10,254 bases of DNA, from positions 1 to 10,254 of the forward strand of contig JAUWNA010000041.1 of the NCBI GenBank assembly GCA_030612905.1, in the 5' to 3' direction. The translations under genes and the position numbers were made by a program. Positions 7,026 through 10,254 of this stretch are shown here, piece by piece (within the stretch, counting starts at the first letter, position 1; each line of letters starts with the position of its first letter). The DNA is from Promethearchaeota archaeon (GTDB taxonomy: Archaea > Asgardarchaeota > Lokiarchaeia > Sigyniarchaeales > SOKP01). A model generated the notes under the pieces. It was not told the origin of the DNA, did no database searches, and saw nothing but the letters and a program-made list of their open reading frames with translations.

Positions 7026-8378
7026 CTAATCTACTTCTTCCGCCATATAAGGTTTCAAAGATATAATCGCTATTGCATACAAAGGAATTACGGATAATTC
7101 GATAAATATTGAGATCATGAAAGGTGCGCTTGGACCTAAACTATCCCAAGCTAAACCTCCTAGAGTTGGTCCTAAAACAGCACCTAATAAGCTTAACCAC
7201 TGAGCCGCTCCAAAAACTTTTCCACGGTGGATTTTTGATATTCGACTGAGGATATTTTGTAAAATCAAGTTCCCTCCCCAAGCAAAAGTCGCGTCAAAAA
7301 GTAAGATAAAACCAAACATGAATCCCGATGTAGAATTAATTATAAACCAGGTTGCTAACGCCCCTAACCCGCTTACAAGTGCAACCCCTAATACGGGATT
7401 TACTTTATCAGCAATCTTCCCTAATTTAGGTGCAAATAACATAGATAAAACCTGAGCGGGAAAATAAATTAACATTACTAGAATAGGCATCTCAACTTTT
7501 AATTCTTCAATTAAATAAACTTGAAAGAAGGGATAAGCTAAAGATTGATTCATACTACTCACCATAAAGGCAATGGTCAATACGCTGAAACCGAAAAAAA
7601 ATCCCGTCGCTAAGTTGTTCTTGGGTTTTACAGAAGTATCTTGTATCACTGGTTCTTTAGAAACCATGATTGGTTCGACTGAGGATGGAAATAAGTTGAA
7701 AATGTGCTTTTCGTATGTGAGTTCTTCGTTGACTTTACGATGAAAAATTATACCTCCAAGAACATTAGATGCAGCAAATAATATTAGTGGGCTGTAAACT
7801 AAAAAAAGATTTTCAGGAGTAAATGTAATTGCTAAACCAAAAACTATTACACTAATAATTGATCCTACTAAGTTTCCTTTTCCTATCATTCCAGCTCGTT
7901 TTCCGAACGCAAAAGAACGATTTGATTTATTTGACTTCTCAGAAATTAATGTATCTAATGGTGTCCAAAAAAATCCTACAAAAAGTCCTAAAACAAACAT
8001 CCCAATAGCGAATAATGATAAAGAAGATAATAAAATACCCAGATACATTAAAATATAGCTTGCCCCACGCCCAAAACTCCCTATTAGGATTAAAAGCTTT
8101 TTTGAAACTCTATCAGTTAAATAACCAACAATTGGAGCACTGATTAACCCACCCATAGTTTGTATTGAAAATGTAAGCCCTAACACCGTTCCCGTACCCC
8201 CTAATAATTGGATTGTGACGTATGGGATCAAAAATGAGAAAAAGAAGAATCCCATACTGTTCCAAAAGATAATTCGGATCATAGGAACGAAATCTGGAGT
8301 AATCTTCATTGCGTATGCGTTTGAATCTGGCGTACTTTCAGAATTAAAATGATTACCGTTATCAATATTGTGCGACAA
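7026..8378 (-). CDS. Major facilitator superfamily (MFS) transporter
   Basis: A 450-residue, 12-helix secondary transporter of the cytoplasmic membrane. The first six helices run from about residue 33 to 212; motif A of the MFS appears as GYLTDRVSKK (85-94) between helices 2 and 3, and a weaker copy GKIADKVN follows the matching pair in the second half. A hydrophilic central loop of about 45 residues (213-257) separates the halves. The chosen start is TTG at 8378, preceded on the minus strand by ggggag 9 bp upstream; a plain ATG at 8309 (MKITPDF) would remove 23 polar residues without touching a helix and is a real alternative. Helices contain WTPLDTLISEKSNKSNR and FGKRAG patterns seen in multidrug/sugar-type MFS members, but the substrate cannot be told. 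It lies between the convergent M28 gene and the divergent PorGD gene and seems to be a single gene. Confidence 0.88.
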   Translation of the reverse strand: MSHNIDNGNHFNSESTPDSNAYAMKITPDFVPMIRIIFWNSMGFFFFSFLIPYVTIQLLGGTGTVLGLTFSIQTMGGLISAPIVGYLTDRVSKKLLILIGSFGRGASYILMYLGILLSSLSLFAIGMFVLGLFVGFFWTPLDTLISEKSNKSNRSFAFGKRAGMIGKGNLVGSIISVIVFGLAITFTPENLFLVYSPLILFAASNVLGGIIFHRKVNEELTYEKHIFNLFPSSVEPIMVSKEPVIQDTSVKPKNNLATGFFFGFSVLTIAFMVSSMNQSLAYPFFQVYLIEELKVEMPILVMLIYFPAQVLSMLFAPKLGKIADKVNPVLGVALVSGLGALATWFIINSTSGFMFGFILLFDATFAWGGNLILQNILSRISKIHRGKVFGAAQWLSLLGAVLGPTLGGLAWDSLGPSAPFMISIFIELSVIPLYAIAIISLKPYMAEEVD

Positions 8379-8387
8379 TTAAAAAAA

Positions 8388-8393
8388 CTCCCC
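8388..8393 (-). promoter_or_regulatory. Possible ribosome binding site supporting the TTG start of the MFS gene
   Basis: On the minus strand ggggag precedes the TTG at 8378 by 9 nt. It is the only purine-rich, G-containing match of this kind at a start in the window, where other genes show none. It favours the TTG over the ATG at 8309 but is an imperfect Shine-Dalgarno match. Confidence 0.3.
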
Positions 8394-8408
8394 TAAAACT
8401 ATTATGCA

Positions 8409-8417
8409 TAATAAAAA
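8409..8417 (-). promoter_or_regulatory. Candidate TATA box of the MFS gene
   Basis: On the minus strand this reads tttttatta, about 31-39 bp before the TTG start, which would give a very short leader. If the transcript starts that close, the ggggag site would lie at its extreme 5' end, so one of the two assignments may be wrong. Confidence 0.3.
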
Positions 8418-8490
8418 TCCATTTCCTAAAAAGTTCTGTATTTTAAGTTTTAACGTAAATTTATGGATTAAATGGATAAAACTTAATTTT

Positions 8491-8509
8491 TTAAGAAGAT
8501 TTTTCTTAA
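8491..8509. promoter_or_regulatory. 7-bp inverted repeat in the MFS/PorGD divergent region
   Basis: ttaagaa (8491-8497) and ttcttaa (8503-8509) form a perfect inverted repeat with a 5-bp spacer (gattt), 45-63 bp before the PorGD start. The shape suits a dimeric DNA-binding regulator. In DNA this AT-rich such a repeat can occur by chance, so it is only a candidate operator. I cannot pick out a confident TATA box for PorGD in this gap. Confidence 0.25.
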
Positions 8510-8553
8510 TACAACTTATCAATTAGAAATTAAAAATAAATTTTTAGAGAAAA

Positions 8554-9543
8554 ATGTTAACTCCAGAACACGTTAAAGAAATTTTAAAGGATTACACCAT
8601 TAATCTTCGATTCCACGCACGCGGGGGGCAAGGAGGCGTTACTGCTTCTAACCTATGTGTCGAAGCTTTTTATGGCTACGGCGTCTGTCAACCGCGATTT
8701 GGAGCCGAACGAATGGGAAGTCCAACTGAAAGTTATGTTAGGCTTTCTGCGAACTCAGATTTAGTAAGGTCAAATGAACAAGTATATGGCCCTCATTTCG
8801 TAGCTGTGTTAGACGAATCGTTGCTCTCAGAAGTAGATGTAACTGCTGGCGTACCGAAAGGTGGTTGGTTGATAGTAAATACCGTAATGGACCAACTAAC
8901 CATTCAAGAAGCTGTAAAGAGAAAAGACATAAACATTGCTACAATCGATGCAACCCGAATTGCTCTAGATGTTTTAGGTCGAAATATTACAAATACTATT
9001 ATATTAGGTGCTTTAATAAGAATTTCTCACCTCTTTACTCTCGAAGAATTATCTAATGCCATCATGAAGCGATTTAAGGGAGCTATAGCCGGAAAAAATA
9101 TCGAAGCAATAAAGCAAGCAATTGAAGAAACTTGCATATTTGACATTGGAGTCGAGTCAGATTTTACCGTTGACACTAAAGTGCCCTGGCAACAAATAGA
9201 TTTAGGCTTACCTGGATATAAGGAATTAGATAAAGCGGGTGTTTGGTATTGCGACGAAAAAGTAATCCCTGTTGGAAGCGACCAAGTGAATACTGGTTCG
9301 TGGGGCGAATGGGATATGATTTGGGACGCGGAAACGTGTACAAATTGTGCTCAGTGTTGGTTTATTTGCCCTGATTTTGCCATTATTAGAGAAAAAAGGG
9401 AAGATGGCAAATATCATATGATTGGAATTGATCTACTTCATTGTAAATCATGTTTAAATTGTCTAAATATTTGCCCTGTTCAAGCAATAAGTAAAAAATT
9501 GAAACAAGGACTGGCTGCTTGTGCAGTACCGGAAGAAAATTAA
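8554..9543 (+). CDS. porGD: Pyruvate/2-oxoacid:ferredoxin oxidoreductase, fused gamma and delta subunits
   Basis: A 329-residue cytoplasmic subunit of a 2-oxoacid:ferredoxin oxidoreductase, which oxidises pyruvate or another 2-oxoacid with CoA to acyl-CoA, CO2 and reduced ferredoxin. Residues about 15-200 form the gamma domain: FHARGGQGGVTASN (20-33), RFGAERMGSPTESYVRLS (48-65) and TNTIILGAL. After a linker, residues about 245-320 form the delta domain, a ferredoxin with two 4Fe-4S sites: C262, C265, C268, C272 (CTNCAQCWFICP) and C297, C300, C303, C307 (CKSCLNCLNICP). These two domains are separate genes (porG, porD) in many archaea and are fused here. The alpha and beta (TPP-binding) subunits are not adjacent: the gene is followed by a T-tract and an unrelated ORF. 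Starts at ATG 8554. The HFVAVLDESLL segment is typical of the gamma fold. The pyruvate-type assignment is likely because of the delta pairing; a 2-oxoisovalerate (Vor) or other Por-like substrate is not excluded. Confidence 0.9.
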   Translation: MLTPEHVKEILKDYTINLRFHARGGQGGVTASNLCVEAFYGYGVCQPRFGAERMGSPTESYVRLSANSDLVRSNEQVYGPHFVAVLDESLLSEVDVTAGVPKGGWLIVNTVMDQLTIQEAVKRKDINIATIDATRIALDVLGRNITNTIILGALIRISHLFTLEELSNAIMKRFKGAIAGKNIEAIKQAIEETCIFDIGVESDFTVDTKVPWQQIDLGLPGYKELDKAGVWYCDEKVIPVGSDQVNTGSWGEWDMIWDAETCTNCAQCWFICPDFAIIREKREDGKYHMIGIDLLHCKSCLNCLNICPVQAISKKLKQGLAACAVPEEN

Positions 9544-9548
9544 ATCAA

Positions 9549-9568
9549 TTTTTTTTTAACTATTTTTT
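9549..9568 (+). terminator. T-rich terminator after PorGD
   Basis: Nine T residues at 9549-9557 and six more at 9563-9568 begin 5 bp after the stop codon, with no stable hairpin. This is a typical archaeal U-tract stop and implies that PorGD is not co-transcribed with the next ORF. Confidence 0.5.
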
Positions 9569-9670
9569 ATGGCCTAAATAGAGTATTTTTTAAAGAGAAA
9601 TTAATGGTAATCTGTTTTTAATTCAGATAAAAATCTAAAAATTAACACTCTCTTCTTTTTTCTTTTAAAT

Positions 9671-9687
9671 ACTTTTATACTATATTT
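9671..9687 (+). promoter_or_regulatory. Candidate TATA box of the right-edge ORF
   Basis: acttttatactatattt is a strong TATA-like stretch. It would start transcription around 9705, about 40-60 nt before the possible starts at 9748 (TTG) and 9766 (ATG). The rest of the 9544-9765 gap holds only A/T-rich sequence with no ORF or RNA gene that I can recognise. Confidence 0.35.
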
Positions 9688-9765
9688 ATGATAAGATAAG
9701 GAAAAAAACATTCTTTAGTTTTTTCCAAAATAGAGTCTGAATTTTATTTGAAGAAGAAAAAAGAT

Positions 9766-10254
9766 ATGTTTTGTCCTAAACCAGGTAAACCTAAGCGTCT
9801 TGGATACATAAATAATATTAAGAACACTTATTACGATTTGGATAATGAAGTTAAAATTAATTTAAAGAAAGAAAATAAAAAAATAATGTCAAAAATTAAT
9901 GGAAAAGGAGAAATAGACCTTCAAGTTTATGCTAAAGGAGTTGTTAATAAGTATAAAAAAGAAATCTTGGAAGCTAGGAGAAAATTAGGTTATGGTTCAA
10001 AACAACTTATTTTTGATGATGAACCAATAAGTGCTGCTGATATTGACAATATAGACCAATTAGCTACTAAAAAAGGAAGATCTAAATTATTTTGGTATGG
10101 TATTATATATCAAATTACTGAAATTGATGAATTTCAAATAAAAGGTGAATCTTATGGTGGAATGACTACACTAACTTTATTTGATAGGTGGCATTTTGCT
10201 GTTAGGGATGCTACAACAAAACCAAAAACCTGGCATTTTCCATTAATTCGGGCG
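9766..10254 (+). CDS. Unrecognised lysine-rich protein, 5' part (runs off the window)
   Basis: An open frame of 163 codons from ATG 9766 to the right edge with no stop. An in-frame TTG at 9748 (LKKKKD before the Met) or ATG at 9886 are other possible starts; the frame is closed upstream by TAA at 9697. I do not recognise the family. The first ~75 residues are very basic (PKPGKPKRLGYINN, then many Lys/Asn, then NKYKKEILEARRKLGYGSK), followed by a more acidic stretch (FDDEPISAADIDNID, about 83-97) and a mixed aromatic region (LFWYGIIYQITEIDEF, about 108-123; TLFDRWHFAVRD, about 138-149). No signal peptide or membrane helix is seen. Codons are more A-rich (AAA, AAT, GAA) than in its neighbours. 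The basic start suggests nucleic-acid contact, but that is a guess. It has its own candidate promoter and is unlinked in function to PorGD as far as can be seen. Confidence 0.7.
   Translation, partial: MFCPKPGKPKRLGYINNIKNTYYDLDNEVKINLKKENKKIMSKINGKGEIDLQVYAKGVVNKYKKEILEARRKLGYGSKQLIFDDEPISAADIDNIDQLATKKGRSKLFWYGIIYQITEIDEFQIKGESYGGMTTLTLFDRWHFAVRDATTKPKTWHFPLIRA

Noticed and set aside
8865..9056. A short plus-strand frame rich in Asn, Lys, Tyr and Arg inside PorGD
   Set aside because: It is a shifted-frame shadow of the well-supported gamma domain.
9610..9628. A short hairpin (atctg/cagat, 9-nt loop) after PorGD
   Set aside because: A 5-bp AT-rich stem is too weak, and the T-tracts just after the gene already explain termination.
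1..10254. tRNA or rRNA genes, CRISPR arrays, insertion sequences, toxin-antitoxin or defence genes
   Set aside because: No GC-rich RNA segment, regularly spaced repeat array, transposase motif or recognisable defence domain was found by reading both strands.

Overview
This AT-rich window looks like archaeal chromosomal DNA. The signs are A/T-rich TATA-like boxes 20-45 bp upstream of starts, almost no Shine-Dalgarno sequences, oligo-T tracts after genes instead of hairpin terminators, and gene content including a B12-domain-less methylmalonyl-CoA mutase large subunit, a separate ADP-forming acyl-CoA synthetase alpha subunit, an eIF2B-like protein and a gamma-delta fused 2-oxoacid:ferredoxin oxidoreductase subunit. 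An anaerobic, heterotrophic archaeon fits, and an Asgard-type (Lokiarchaeia-like) lineage is my best guess, but no marker here proves it.

Layout, left to right: the 3' part of a methylmalonyl-CoA mutase large subunit (1-633, +); a large secreted zinc metalloprotease (786-3053, +); convergent to it, an acyl-CoA synthetase alpha subunit (3137-4588, -); divergent from that, an eIF2B/R15P-isomerase-fold protein (4788-5720, +); a membrane-embedded M28 peptidase (5813-7000, +); convergent, an MFS transporter (7026-8378, -); divergent, a PorG-PorD fusion (8554-9543, +); and an unrecognised, lysine-rich ORF that runs off the right edge (9766-10254, +). Every gene seems to have its own promoter, so this is a set of single genes and not an operon. 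All gaps are under 230 bp.

Functionally, most genes fit peptide and organic-acid catabolism: extracellular protein cleavage, membrane peptidase, 2-oxoacid oxidation to acyl-CoA (PorGD), ATP recovery from acyl-CoA (ADP-forming synthetase) and branched acyl-CoA rearrangement (mutase). This link is inferred from families; the genes are not co-transcribed and partner subunits (mutase B12 subunit, synthetase beta, Por alpha and beta) are outside the window.

I do not see a defence, CRISPR or mobile system. The most notable points are: an M28 peptidase whose zinc-site spacing is normal except for a two-helix membrane insertion between the first two ligands; a near-perfect 24-bp direct repeat that duplicates that gene's start region out of frame; a protease joining a HEXXH...E gluzincin-like core to an immune-inhibitor-A-type beta domain; a Cys in place of a normally conserved Asn in the mutase cofactor pocket; and the unknown ORF at the right edge.
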